From Gemmatimonadota bacterium (lineage in GTDB: Bacteria > Gemmatimonadota > Gemmatimonadetes > Gemmatimonadales > GWC2-71-9), in contig JANXXJ010000206.1 of NCBI GenBank assembly GCA_025350665.1, positions 1 through 57,839 of the forward strand: a stretch of 57,839 nucleotides of DNA, read 5' to 3'. Position 1 is the first letter of the stretch. Each line of letters opens with the position of its first letter. The notes beneath the pieces are model-generated. The model was given only the letters and a program-made list of their open reading frames with translations, was not told the DNA's origin and ran no database searches. Of the stretch, positions 42,100 through 50,988 are shown in pieces. The position numbers and the translations under genes are program-made.

Positions 42100-42754
42100 G
42101 CGTTCGGCGTCCGGTCGAGCAGGCGCGCGCGACCGGACATTCCCAGCAGCGCGCTTCCCGGGCGGTGCAGATCACCGCGCCGAGTTCCATGATCCCCTGA
42201 TTGAAGCGCCAGGCGCTGGCCCCCGCTCGAGGGACCAGCGCCTGGGCCGTTTTCCAGAGTTTCTCCTGGTCGCGCGCCGCCTTGCCTGCTCTGGGATGGA
42301 AGGCGCGGCGGATCACCCGGGCCACGTTGGTGTCCACCGCAGGCTGGGCGGCCTCGTAGGCGAAGGTGGCGACGGCACCGGCAGTGTAGCGGCCGACTCC
42401 GGGCAGAGCCCTGAGGCCTTCGATGTCCTGAGGGATCACGCCTCCCTGTTCGCCGTGGACGGTTCGGGCCAATTGGTGGAGGTTGGCCGCGCGGCGGTAA
42501 TACCCCAGCCCCTCCCAACTCTCGCGAACCATGGCGGGCGTTGCCCGGGCCAGGGTTTCGATGTCGGGATAGGACTCGAGGAACCGGTGGTAGAACCCCT
42601 CGACCCGGCTCACCTGGGTCTGCTGAAGCATGAATTCGGACACCAGAATCCGATAGGGATCGCGGGTCCGGCGCCACGGGAGGTCGCGCCCGTGCTTCTT
42701 GAACCAAGCGATGATCAAGCGGCGAAACGCGGTCAGGGTGGACTTCGACGACAT
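42044..42754 (-). CDS. mutY: A/G-specific adenine glycosylase, short form lacking the C-terminal domain
   Basis: A 236-residue MutY-type base-excision enzyme. Catalytic Glu40 (SEFMLQQTQV), the helix-hairpin-helix LPGVGRYTAGAVA, catalytic Asp141 (VDTNVARVI) and the [4Fe-4S] cysteines 196, 203, 206 and 212 (C-x6-C-x2-C-x5-C) are all present. The product then stops: the C-terminal Nudix-like 8-oxoG-recognition domain (about 100-120 residues in standard MutY) is absent. It could be a short MutY or a Mig-like mismatch glycosylase. It diverges from mlaE with only 19 bases between the two starts and overlaps the DUF2269-like gene at its end. Confidence 0.87.
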   Translation of the reverse strand: MSSKSTLTAFRRLIIAWFKKHGRDLPWRRTRDPYRILVSEFMLQQTQVSRVEGFYHRFLESYPDIETLARATPAMVRESWEGLGYYRRAANLHQLARTVHGEQGGVIPQDIEGLRALPGVGRYTAGAVATFAYEAAQPAVDTNVARVIRRAFHPRAGKAARDQEKLWKTAQALVPRAGASAWRFNQGIMELGAVICTAREARCWECPVARACSTGRRTLKAGRSLPRSKPPSRKGR

Positions 42755-42773
42755 GGGGGGGCAAGATACAGGC

Positions 42774-43562
42774 ATGGCCAGCGCCGTGCTCGAAATTCCG
42801 CGGGTGGTGGGCCGAGGTCTTCTGGGCGGTCTTGCCCACCTCGGGCGCTTCGCCATGATGTGCGTTGAGATCGGCCGCGGTTTTCGGGACTGGCGGACCT
42901 GGATTCCCCGAACCATCGAGGAGTCGGCCAACATCGGCCTCGGGAGCCTGCCGATCGTGATCGTGATCGCGGCGTTCGCCGGGGCGGTTACGGCGTTCCA
43001 ATCCGGCTATCAGTGGCAGACCAGCCTTCCGGTTTACGTCCTCGGCACCTTGATCGTCACCAACATCGTTCTCGAACTCGGGCCGGTGCTGGTCGGGCTG
43101 GTGCTGGCCGGCCGGATCGGGGCCCGCTACGCGGCCGAACTTGGCACCATGCGGGTGACGGAACAGATCGACGCGCTGGAGAGCCTGGGCCGGTCGCCAG
43201 CCTCGCACCTGATCATTCCGCGGGTGCTGGCCGGCTTCATCATGGTGCCGGTTCTGGTCATCATCGCCGACTTCATCGCCGTCGCGGCGGGGTGGTACGG
43301 TGTCAAGCAGGTCCTGCCGATCACCGATGAGGATTTCGCCTATGGAGCTCAGGCGTTCTACCGGAACTTCGACGGCTATTACTCGGTCATCAAGGCATTC
43401 TTCTTCGGCGGCGCGATCGGCCTGATCTCGTGCTACATGGGGTTCAACACCAAGCAGGGCGCCGAGGGTGTCGGGCGGGCCACGACGGCGGCGGTGGTCG
43501 CGAGTTCCGTGGTGATTCTGCTGCTCAACGCCGTGCTCGCCAAGCTGCTGCTGAATCAATGA
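42774..43562 (+). CDS. mlaE: MlaE-family lipid ABC permease
   Basis: A 262-residue inner-membrane permease of the MlaE/TIGR00056 family. The hallmark helices and loops are present: FAGAVTAFQSGYQW, ELGPVLVGLVLAGRIGARYAAELGTMRVTEQIDALESLGRSP and IIPRVLAGFIMVPVLVIIAD. It starts at ATG 42774, inside a CATG that also reads on the other strand. With MlaF and MlaD it moves phospholipids between the inner membrane and the periplasm. The stop overlaps mlaF (ATGA). Confidence 0.92.
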   Translation: MASAVLEIPRVVGRGLLGGLAHLGRFAMMCVEIGRGFRDWRTWIPRTIEESANIGLGSLPIVIVIAAFAGAVTAFQSGYQWQTSLPVYVLGTLIVTNIVLELGPVLVGLVLAGRIGARYAAELGTMRVTEQIDALESLGRSPASHLIIPRVLAGFIMVPVLVIIADFIAVAAGWYGVKQVLPITDEDFAYGAQAFYRNFDGYYSVIKAFFFGGAIGLISCYMGFNTKQGAEGVGRATTAAVVASSVVILLLNAVLAKLLLNQ

Positions 43563-44308
43563 TCGAGCTTCGCGGGGTCAAGAAACGGTTCGGCGAGCAG
43601 ATTGTGCTCGACGGCGTGGACTTCACGGTTGCCAACGGCGAAACCGTGGCGCTCCTCGGCCCGTCGGGCACCGGCAAAAGCGTGCTGCTCAAACACATCA
43701 ACGGGCTCATTCACCCGGACGCCGGCCAGATTCTGGTGGACGGGAAGAACGTCGCCCTGCTCAAGCGGGACGACCTGGCGCACCTCCGGATGTCGATCGG
43801 CTACGTGTTCCAGAACGGGGCGCTGTTTGATTCAATGAACGTCTATGAGAATGTCCGGCTCGGGATCGTGAACCAGAAGCAGTTCGGCGACGACGATTTC
43901 TGCCGGAACCGGGTGGCCGAATGTCTCCGGCTCGTGAACCTGACGCCGGACACCGCGGACAAGTTCCCGGCCCAGTTGTCGGGCGGGATGCGAAAGCGGG
44001 TCGGGATCGCCCGCGCGATTGCGGGATCGCCCACCTACCTGCTGTACGACGAACCGACCTCGGGCCTCGATCCGGTCAACTCGGACATCGTGGACCGGCT
44101 GGTCCGGCGGCTGTCCGACGAACTGGGCGTGACGAGCGTGATGGTGACGCACGATGTCCGGGGCGCCTTCCGGGTGGCGGACCGGATCGCGCTGCTCAGT
44201 GAAGGGCGGATCGTCCTGCAGGGAACGCCGGACGAGTTCCGGGCGTCGAAGGATCCGCAGGTGAAGGCATTCCTGGAACGGGATTTCGAGACCGAAGAAG
44301 CGGCCTAA
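43559..44308 (+). CDS. mlaF: MlaF-family lipid ABC ATPase
   Basis: A 249-residue ATPase. Walker A is GPSGTGKS, Q-loop VFQNGALFDSMNVYENV (the FQ.GALFDS form is an MlaF marker), signature LSGGMRKRVGIARAIAG, Walker B YLLYDEPTSGLDP and switch MVTHDVRGAF. It follows mlaE with a four-base overlap and is four bases from mlaD. Its stop TAA is part of a GCCTAACG, that is, a minus-strand CGTTAGGC copy. Confidence 0.94.
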   Translation: MIELRGVKKRFGEQIVLDGVDFTVANGETVALLGPSGTGKSVLLKHINGLIHPDAGQILVDGKNVALLKRDDLAHLRMSIGYVFQNGALFDSMNVYENVRLGIVNQKQFGDDDFCRNRVAECLRLVNLTPDTADKFPAQLSGGMRKRVGIARAIAGSPTYLLYDEPTSGLDPVNSDIVDRLVRRLSDELGVTSVMVTHDVRGAFRVADRIALLSEGRIVLQGTPDEFRASKDPQVKAFLERDFETEEAA

Positions 44309-44312
44309 CGAT

Positions 44313-45200
44313 ATGGATCTCCACCACAAGCAGGAAGTGACCGTCGGGGTGCTGGTGCTGGCCGGCCTGGCGATTTTCGTGGGCGGCACCATGTGGCTCA
44401 AGGGGAGCAGTTTCTCCCAGGGCGGCGGTGGCGTCCGGATTCAGTTCGCCGACATCGGCACCCTCAAGAAGGGATCGGTCGTCAAGGTGTCGGGAGTGAG
44501 TCTCGGCAAGGTCGAGGGGATCGAGTTCGAGAGGGTCGGCAAGGTCCTCGTGACCGTGAGCCTGTCGCCCCGGGTGGCGCCGAAGATCGATGCGGTCGCC
44601 AAGCTGGCCTCGGTGGGCCTGGTGTCGGACGCGGTCATCAGCTTCAACCCCGGCAGTTCGACGCAGCCGCTGCCACCCGGGCAGGTGATTCAGGGCGTCG
44701 TCGACCAGGGCCTGATGGACATCGGTGCCGATCTCGGGGAACGGGCCAAGACCGCCCTCGACGGTTTGAATCAGGTCGCCAACAAGAAGCTCGCCGACAA
44801 TCTGAACGCGACACTCACGGCGATGCAGAAGATGATGGCGGTCTATTCGGCGACAGGGTCCGGGCCGGTCGGGCAGCTCACGACGACGATGACGTCCCTC
44901 CAGCGGCTCTCGGCCCGCCTCGACTCGGCCGTCGCGGAGGCGAAGATGGCCCGGACCCTCCGGACGGCCGACACACTGATGACGACGGCCGCGGCGAGCA
45001 GCGCGCAGTTCACCCTCACCGCGCAGCGGCTCGACAGCCTCCTCCAGAAGATCAACCGGGGGGAGGGCACGGTCGGGAAGCTGATGACGGACACCTTGCT
45101 CTACAATGACATCCACCGGGTGTCCGCCGCGCTCGAGAAGCTGATCGAGGAGCTTCGCAAGAACCCCGGCAAGATCACGATCCAGATCAAGGCCTTCTAG
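44313..45200 (+). CDS. mlaD: MlaD-family MCE-domain lipid-binding protein
   Basis: A 295-residue protein with one N-terminal membrane anchor (about 8-28, VTVGVLVLAGLAIFVGGTMWL) and one MCE domain (about 38-125; IQFADIGTLKKGSVVKVSGVSLGKVEGIE). A long helical, Ser/Thr/Ala-rich C-terminal part (130-285) may form a periplasmic coiled coil or tube extension. MCE proteins form hexameric channels for lipids. It completes a minimal mlaEFD operon; no MlaB, MlaC or MlaA is visible here. Confidence 0.9.
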   Translation: MDLHHKQEVTVGVLVLAGLAIFVGGTMWLKGSSFSQGGGGVRIQFADIGTLKKGSVVKVSGVSLGKVEGIEFERVGKVLVTVSLSPRVAPKIDAVAKLASVGLVSDAVISFNPGSSTQPLPPGQVIQGVVDQGLMDIGADLGERAKTALDGLNQVANKKLADNLNATLTAMQKMMAVYSATGSGPVGQLTTTMTSLQRLSARLDSAVAEAKMARTLRTADTLMTTAAASSAQFTLTAQRLDSLLQKINRGEGTVGKLMTDTLLYNDIHRVSAALEKLIEELRKNPGKITIQIKAF

Positions 45201-45243
45201 CCCTACCCTCAAGTCCAGCCGTTCCGATCCGATAGTGGAGGCC

Positions 45244-46254
45244 ATGCGAATTGTGGCCTCCAATGTCCAGTTGTCGAGCGCGCACCTCTTCGAGGCGCGG
45301 CAATCGACCACCGAACGGCTCCAGGTCCGGGTTGGTCCGGGGGGCCGGGAGGCCCACGGGCATGACCATCAGGACCAGTACCTCCGCGGGGCGGACGGCG
45401 AGTCCCGGGACATCCAGAAGCTGGTCCGTCTCCTCGAGAAGTACCTCAGCGGGAAGACCCACGAAGACCCGAACAAGATCGCCGACAAGATCGACGCGCT
45501 GGTGAAGCGGATCGAAGCGGCGCAGGCAGGCGGGTCGGAGCGAACCGCAACGGAGCAGGATGCTCCCGCGCGGTTCGATCTCCGATACACCAGGACCGAG
45601 AGTTACCAGGAGGCCGAAGCGACCAGTTTCCGGGCATCCGGGTCGGTTGCCACCGCCGATGGACGGCAGATCGACTTCACCCAGGCACTCGATCTGGCCC
45701 GGGTCTACGCCCGGACCGAGACGATTTCCCTCCGGGCCACCGGCACCATTGATCCCAACGCGGTGGCCGGTCCGGCGACCGGCGTACCGGCACCTGCGGC
45801 TCCGGCCGGCCCGGCTCCGGTGGCGGCGGCCCCGGCAGCCGCGACTCCGGCGGCCGCCGCCCCGGCGACGCAACAGGCGCTGTCGCTGGGCGGCAGCGTG
45901 CTGGGTATCGACGCCAATGGAGACGGCCAGATCGACGCCAAGACCGAGCTGGTCGGCCAATCGGGCAACGGGTTCGCCGAGTTGGCGAAGTACGACCAGG
46001 ACGGGAACGGGTTCATCGACGCGGGCGATCCGATCTTCGCCAAGCTCGCCCTGGTCGATCGATCGGCCAACGGCCTCACCGCAACGACGCTGGCGGCCAA
46101 GGGGGTCGGCGCGATCTACACCGGCTCGGTGGCCACGCCCTACACCGTGACCGATTCCTCCAACCAGGCGACGGCCCAGATCGCCCGGTCGGGGATCTTC
46201 ATCAACGAGAACGGCACGACCGGGATCGCGCAGCAGGTCAACGTCCTGGTCTAA
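45244..46254 (+). CDS. EF-hand calcium-binding hypothetical protein
   Basis: A 336-residue protein without a signal peptide. The N-terminus MRIVASNVQLSSAHLFEARQSTTERLQV and the C-terminal VGAIYTGSVATPYTVTD and SGIFINENGTTGIAQQVNVLV match an uncharacterised family I know mainly from Vibrio and related gammaproteobacteria. Two EF-hand-like loops lie at DANGDGQIDAKTE (223-235) and DQDGNGFIDAGDP (251-263). An Ala/Pro linker lies at 175-210. The start ATG has GGAGG two bases upstream; GTG at 45235 is an alternative. It follows mlaD by 43 bases, but any link to lipid transport is unproven. Function unknown. Confidence 0.7.
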   Translation: MRIVASNVQLSSAHLFEARQSTTERLQVRVGPGGREAHGHDHQDQYLRGADGESRDIQKLVRLLEKYLSGKTHEDPNKIADKIDALVKRIEAAQAGGSERTATEQDAPARFDLRYTRTESYQEAEATSFRASGSVATADGRQIDFTQALDLARVYARTETISLRATGTIDPNAVAGPATGVPAPAAPAGPAPVAAAPAAATPAAAAPATQQALSLGGSVLGIDANGDGQIDAKTELVGQSGNGFAELAKYDQDGNGFIDAGDPIFAKLALVDRSANGLTATTLAAKGVGAIYTGSVATPYTVTDSSNQATAQIARSGIFINENGTTGIAQQVNVLV

Positions 46255-46299
46255 CGTCCGGCTCGGCGGCTCCCTCCTGGCGGGGTTACTTTGTTCGCC

Positions 46300-47226
46300 A
46301 TGCTGGGGGTCACCTTTCTCGGAACCGGGGCCGCTTGCCCCACGGTGGAACGGAACGTTTCCGGCCTCGCGCTGATGCGTGAGGGCGAGATGATGCTGTT
46401 CGACTGTGGCGAAGGCACGCAGCGCCAGATGATGCGGTACGGCGTCGGGTTCTCGTTTTCCGAAATCTTCTTTTCGCACTATCACTCCGACCACATGCTG
46501 GGCGTGATCGGCCTGTTCCGGACGATGGGGCTGCTCGACCGGAAGGACGGGGTCACGTTGTACGGGCCCAAAGGGGCCCAGAGAATCCTCGCCGGGGCGC
46601 TCAGCGTCGGGCTCGAGCGGACGAAATTCCCGGTCGAGATCGTGGAGGTAAAGCCGGGTGACCGCCTCAAGCGGAAGGAATACGAGATCCAGGTGTTTGC
46701 CACCGACCATCGGGTGGACACCGTCGGATACGCGCTAGTCGAGAAAGACCGGCTGGGCCGCTTCGAGCCGGAACTGGCCACGTCCATGGGGATTCCCGAG
46801 GGCCCGTTGTGGGGTCAGCTCCATCGGGGGATCCGGGTGACGTTGCCGGATGGCCGGGAGATCGGTCCTGAAGGCCTGGTCGGCCCGGCCCGCCCCGGGC
46901 GGACGCTGGTCTACTCCGGCGACACTCGCCCGTGTCCGGGTCTTCGTGACGCCGCGCAGGGTGCCGATCTGCTGATTCACGAAGCCACGTTCGGGGCCGA
47001 GGAAGCGGCCCGTGCGGTCGAGACCGGCCATTCGACCGCGGGCGAGGCCGCCGTGCTGGCCCGTGACGCCGGGGTCCGTCGTCTGGTGCTGACCCACATC
47101 AGTGCCCGCTACAACCGCGACGCTCCCGAATTGCTGGCCGAAGCCACGGCACTGTTCCCCGCCACGACGATCGCCAGGGACGGCATGGCGGTGGACGTTC
47201 CCTTCCCAGACAAAACGGGGGATTGA
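46300..47226 (+). CDS. rnz: Ribonuclease Z (tRNA 3' processing endonuclease)
   Basis: A 308-residue metallo-beta-lactamase-fold nuclease that removes 3' trailers from tRNA precursors. The zinc motif HYHSDH is at 60-65, followed by FATDHRVDTVGYAL, YSGDTRPC, IHEATF and LTHISARY, the full ligand set of RNase Z. GTGAACPTVERNVSGLAL is the family start. The ATG of MLGVTFLG is chosen over TTG 46291. The stop overlaps the serine hydrolase start (TGATG). tRNA genes lacking an encoded CCA, as both at the right edge appear to be, depend on this enzyme. Confidence 0.94.
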   Translation: MLGVTFLGTGAACPTVERNVSGLALMREGEMMLFDCGEGTQRQMMRYGVGFSFSEIFFSHYHSDHMLGVIGLFRTMGLLDRKDGVTLYGPKGAQRILAGALSVGLERTKFPVEIVEVKPGDRLKRKEYEIQVFATDHRVDTVGYALVEKDRLGRFEPELATSMGIPEGPLWGQLHRGIRVTLPDGREIGPEGLVGPARPGRTLVYSGDTRPCPGLRDAAQGADLLIHEATFGAEEAARAVETGHSTAGEAAVLARDAGVRRLVLTHISARYNRDAPELLAEATALFPATTIARDGMAVDVPFPDKTGD

Positions 47227-48734
47227 TGAGGCCGGGCTCGTTCCTGGCCATCGGGCTGGTCTGGACCGGGTTGCTGCACGGCCAGTCCCGGCCGCTTGAC
47301 GGGTTCGACCAATACGTCGAGCGCTCGATGAAGGCGTGGCAGATTCCGGGCCTGGCCATCGCCGTGGTGAAGGACGGGCAGGTGGTCCTGGCGCGAGGAT
47401 ACGGCGTCCGGAGAGTCGGGCAGCCGGAGCCGGTGACGGCCAACACCCTGTTTGCGATCGGCTCGGCGACCAAGGCGTTTACCGCGACGGCGGCGGGCAT
47501 CATGGCGGATCGCGGGCGGCTGGATCTCGATGCCAGGGCCACGACCTACCTCCCCAGCTTCGAACTCGCCGATCCACGGCTGACTCATGAGGTCACGGTT
47601 CGAGATCTGATGACGCACCGCACCGGCGTCGGCGGCGGGGATCTGCTGTGGGTCAGCGGCGGCTTCGATCGGGACGAAATCGTGCGGCGGATCAGGTTCG
47701 TTCCGGCCACCTGGGGCATTCGATCCCGATTCGACTACTCCAATATCATGTTCATCGCGGCGGGACAGGCGGTGGCGGCCGCCGCCGGGGCCGGCCTCGA
47801 TCAGGTTCTCCGGAACGAGCTGCTGCTGCCCCTGGGCATGACGAACACGACGACTTCGGTGCGGGACCTGCCGCCCGGTGGCGACGTCGCGTCGCCGCAC
47901 GATCCGCGGAGCACCGGCCCGATTCGGGTGCCGTGGCGCAACATGGACAACACGCTGGCGGGCGGTGGCATCAACTCGAACGCCTCCGACATGGCGAAAT
48001 GGCTCCGGTTCCAACTGGGGCGCGGTGCCCTCGACGGCCGTCGCCTGGTGAGCGAGCCGTTCATCGATGAGACCCGGACGCCGCAGATGGTGATTCGCCG
48101 GGAAGGCTTCTGGGCCGACATGACGCCCGATGCCCACTTCATGAGCTACGGGATCGGGTGGTTCCTGAGCGACTATCACGGCTACCAGATGCTCCAGCAT
48201 GGCGGCGGGATCGACGGCATGAGCGCGATGGTGGGCCTGATGCCGGAGCAGGGCGTTGGAGTGGTGGTCCTCACCAACCTCAACGGGAATCTGCTGCCCG
48301 GGGCCTTGATGCACCGGGTCTTTGACGCCTATCTGGGCCGGCCCCCGGTGGATTGGAGCGAGCGGGCCCGCAAGGGAGTCGTCGAGGCGACCGCGGCAGG
48401 CGAGGCGGCCGACAGCGCCCGCGTCAAAGGCGTGGTGGCCGGTACGACGCCGACCCTTCCCCTCGCGCAATACGCCGGCACCTATCGTCACCCGGCCTGG
48501 GGCGATCTGATCGTCCGGATCGAGGACGGGAAACTCGTGGCCCAGTACGGAACCGAGTTCGTGGGGGAACTCGAGCACCTCCAGTACGACGCCTTCCGCG
48601 CCCATTGGCGCAATCCCGCCCGCGGCACCGACTACTTGAACTTCACCATCGACGTCACTCGGCACACCGCTCGCGCCGACCTCTACCTCTGGCTTACGGC
48701 GACCTTCGATCGGGTCGCCGAGCCGAGTCACTGA
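47226..48734 (+). CDS. Secreted class C beta-lactamase-like serine hydrolase
   Basis: A 502-residue exported hydrolase. Residues 1-20 are a signal peptide (ending LLHGQ). The SxxK motif is SATK (80-83, in LFAIGSATKAFTA), the YxN motif is in RFDYSNIMF, and the third motif is HGGGIDG. The catalytic domain runs to about 390, and the C-terminal 110 residues form the DUF3471-like domain (LAQYAGTYRHPAWGDLIVRIEDGKL). Such proteins are usually esterases or D-aminopeptidases rather than antibiotic-hydrolysing enzymes. It is coupled to rnz by TGATG. Confidence 0.9.
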   Translation: MRPGSFLAIGLVWTGLLHGQSRPLDGFDQYVERSMKAWQIPGLAIAVVKDGQVVLARGYGVRRVGQPEPVTANTLFAIGSATKAFTATAAGIMADRGRLDLDARATTYLPSFELADPRLTHEVTVRDLMTHRTGVGGGDLLWVSGGFDRDEIVRRIRFVPATWGIRSRFDYSNIMFIAAGQAVAAAAGAGLDQVLRNELLLPLGMTNTTTSVRDLPPGGDVASPHDPRSTGPIRVPWRNMDNTLAGGGINSNASDMAKWLRFQLGRGALDGRRLVSEPFIDETRTPQMVIRREGFWADMTPDAHFMSYGIGWFLSDYHGYQMLQHGGGIDGMSAMVGLMPEQGVGVVVLTNLNGNLLPGALMHRVFDAYLGRPPVDWSERARKGVVEATAAGEAADSARVKGVVAGTTPTLPLAQYAGTYRHPAWGDLIVRIEDGKLVAQYGTEFVGELEHLQYDAFRAHWRNPARGTDYLNFTIDVTRHTARADLYLWLTATFDRVAEPSH

Positions 48735-48743
48735 CGGCCAGCC

Positions 48744-49196
48744 CTAGCCCCGGGCCAGCCCCGACAGGGCGCCTTCCGCCTCCGGCAGTCTGCCCGAGAG
48801 GCCGAGGGCTCGTCCGGCGCGAATTCGCCGTCGCCAGGTCAGCAGCTCTTCGGCTGTTTCCACCGCCAGCAGCTCGTGACCCGATTCCCAGATGACCGGA
48901 GACCGGGTGAGCGCGGCGAGCCGCGCCTCCTGGACGATCGTGGTTCTGAACCAGGCCAGCGCCAGCTCGAGTTCCGCCAGGTTCGGGGTGTGAATCAGCG
49001 CCCGGAACCGATCGGGCAGCACCGCGAACTCGTCCACGGTCACCTTCGGGAAGAACGCGCCCAGTTGGCCCCATCGCTCCAGCACCAGGGCCCCGATCAG
49101 ACTGGCGGTCACCTGCCGGGGCCCGAAGGTCACCAGCATGGGGACCCGTCCCGCCGTCCAGAGCGTGACCGCCCAGATTCCTGCTTGCCAATCCAT
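48744..49196 (-). CDS. Degenerate REP-associated tyrosine transposase (RAYT/IS200-like) remnant
   Basis: A 150-residue open frame with the backbone of RAYT/Y1 transposases. IGALVLERWGQLGAFFPKVTVDEFAVLPDRFRALIHTP aligns with the usual ..W..L...FP.V.LDEFVVMPNHVHGI. LELALAWFRTTIVQEARLAALTR...VIWESGHELLAVETAEELLTWRRRI aligns with the ..V..FK......R......VWQRGYYDHIIR.E.EL..I..YI part. The HUH histidines (HxH) are replaced by DRF and the catalytic tyrosine is not visible, so transposition activity is lost. The frame is open and uninterrupted. It could be a domesticated protein or a decayed one. No flanking REP palindromes are clear in the 193 bases to lctP, which hold no other gene. Confidence 0.55.
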   Translation of the reverse strand: MDWQAGIWAVTLWTAGRVPMLVTFGPRQVTASLIGALVLERWGQLGAFFPKVTVDEFAVLPDRFRALIHTPNLAELELALAWFRTTIVQEARLAALTRSPVIWESGHELLAVETAEELLTWRRRIRAGRALGLSGRLPEAEGALSGLARG

Positions 49197-49389
49197 TGTG
49201 CCGCTCCGTTGTGAATGACGGAGACACTATGGCTCGGAGAACCCCGGCCCCATTAACCGATTCACCGCAAGACGGGGCGAATCCAACGCATCGCGGCGGA
49301 GTCCGGGGCGTTTACACCAACGGCCGACACTCCGATATTGAGCCAGGCACTCCGTGCCTTCTCGATCCCATTCGACCAGGAGCCCGGCC

Positions 49390-50985
49390 ATGACCCCCTG
49401 GCCTCAAGTGTACGACCCGCTCGGCGGCCATCCGCTCCTCTCGGCGCTCCTCGCCGCCGTGCCGGTGGTCGCGCTGCTGGCGTCGCTGGCCTGGTTCAAA
49501 CTCAGAGCACCGGTGGCGGCCGCCATCGGTCTGGGTTCGGCGCTGCTCCTGGCGGTCCTCATCCTTCGGATGCCATGGTCCGCAGCGGTTGCGAGTGCGG
49601 GGTTCGGAGCAGCGTATGGGCTGTTCCCGATCGGATGGATCGTGCTCAACGTCCTGTTCCTGTATCAATTGGCCCAGGGGCGCGGGCTCTTCGACGTCCT
49701 GCGGCGGAACATTGCCGCGCTGACCGACGATCGCCGGCTCCAGTTGCTGCTGATCGCGTTCAGTTTCGGGGCCTTCGTCGAAGGCGCGGCCGGGTTCGGG
49801 ACACCGGTCGCGGTCACCGGCGGCCTGCTTATCGCGCTCGGCTTCGCCCCGCTCGAGGCGTCGGCCCTGTCGCTCATCGCCAACACGGCGCCGGTGGCGT
49901 TCGGGGCGTTAGGCACACCGATCATCGCGCTTCAGGGGGTCACCGGGCTCGATCTCCATCAACTCTCGGCGCAGGTCGGCCGCCAGCTACCGTGGTTCTC
50001 GCTGATCGTGCCGTTCTGGCTGATCGTGGCGTACTCCGGGTTTCGGGGCCTCAAGGACATCTGGCCCGCGGTGTTGGTGGCCGGGGTCACCTTCGCGGTA
50101 CCCCAGTATCTGATGGCGACGCTCCACGGGCCCTGGCTCGTGGACATCGTGGCCGCCATCTCGTCGATCACCGGGCTGACGCTGTTCCTCCGGGTCTGGC
50201 GGCCCAAAGGCGCCGCGCCCCGTGCCGTGGCGCCGGGCATGGCCGAGCCGAATCCGGGGCCGGTCAAAGCCTGGCTCCCGTGGCTGGTGCTGAGCGTGCT
50301 GGTGTTCGCGTGGGGGATTCCGGCGGTCAAGAACGCCTTGAACGGGGTCTCGGCGCCGAAGTGGCCGGTGCCGATGCTTCACAATCTGGTCGAGCGGACG
50401 CCACCCGTAGTCATGGCGGCAACGCCCGAGCCGGCCCTGTTCACTTTCAACTGGCTCTCGGCCACCGGCAGCGCGATTCTGCTTTCCGCCCTCGTGACCG
50501 CGGTCATTCTCCGCTACCGTCCCGGCGAAGCGGTGCGGGCGTACTTCACCACGCTCAAGCTGGTGCGGGTCTCGCTGCTCACCATCTCGCTGATGATGGC
50601 GCTGGGCTATCTCACGCGGTACAGCGGCCTCGATGCGATTCTCGGTCTGGCCTTTGCCAGGACCGGGGCGTTCTATCCGTTCTTCGGGACCATGCTGGGC
50701 TGGCTCGGTGTGGCGCTCACCGGCTCGGACACGTCGTCCAACGTCCTGTTCGGGAGCCTCCAGCGGATCACCGCCGAGCAACTTGGCCTGAATCCGACCC
50801 TGATGGCCGCCGCCAATTCATCGGGCGGCGTCATGGGGAAGATGATCGACGCGCAGAGCATCGTGGTGGCGGGCGTAGTGACGAGATACGAAGGGAAGGA
50901 AGGCGAGATCCTGCGATATGTCTTCTTTCACAGCATCGCGCTCGCCGCGCTGGTGGGCCTGCTCGTTACCTGGCAGGCCCGCTGA
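49390..50985 (+). CDS. lctP: L-lactate permease
   Basis: A 531-residue LctP-family transporter with about thirteen membrane helices. Family motifs are FGAFVEGAAGFGTPVAVTGGLLIALGF, LSLIANTAPVAFGALGTPI and the C-terminal LTGSDTSSNVLFGSLQRITAEQLGLNPTLMAAANSSGGVMGKMI. GGAG at seven bases supports the ATG at 49390. It imports L-lactate, D-lactate or glycolate with protons. No lactate dehydrogenase gene is adjacent. It contains one CGTTAGGC copy at GAL-GTP. Confidence 0.92.
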   Translation: MTPWPQVYDPLGGHPLLSALLAAVPVVALLASLAWFKLRAPVAAAIGLGSALLLAVLILRMPWSAAVASAGFGAAYGLFPIGWIVLNVLFLYQLAQGRGLFDVLRRNIAALTDDRRLQLLLIAFSFGAFVEGAAGFGTPVAVTGGLLIALGFAPLEASALSLIANTAPVAFGALGTPIIALQGVTGLDLHQLSAQVGRQLPWFSLIVPFWLIVAYSGFRGLKDIWPAVLVAGVTFAVPQYLMATLHGPWLVDIVAAISSITGLTLFLRVWRPKGAAPRAVAPGMAEPNPGPVKAWLPWLVLSVLVFAWGIPAVKNALNGVSAPKWPVPMLHNLVERTPPVVMAATPEPALFTFNWLSATGSAILLSALVTAVILRYRPGEAVRAYFTTLKLVRVSLLTISLMMALGYLTRYSGLDAILGLAFARTGAFYPFFGTMLGWLGVALTGSDTSSNVLFGSLQRITAEQLGLNPTLMAAANSSGGVMGKMIDAQSIVVAGVVTRYEGKEGEILRYVFFHSIALAALVGLLVTWQAR

Positions 50986-50988
50986 CGG

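Noticed and set aside
42000-43559. A 519-residue minus-strand frame across mutY and mlaE
   Set aside because: It is antisense to mlaE and a wrong frame of mutY; both real genes have full motif sets.
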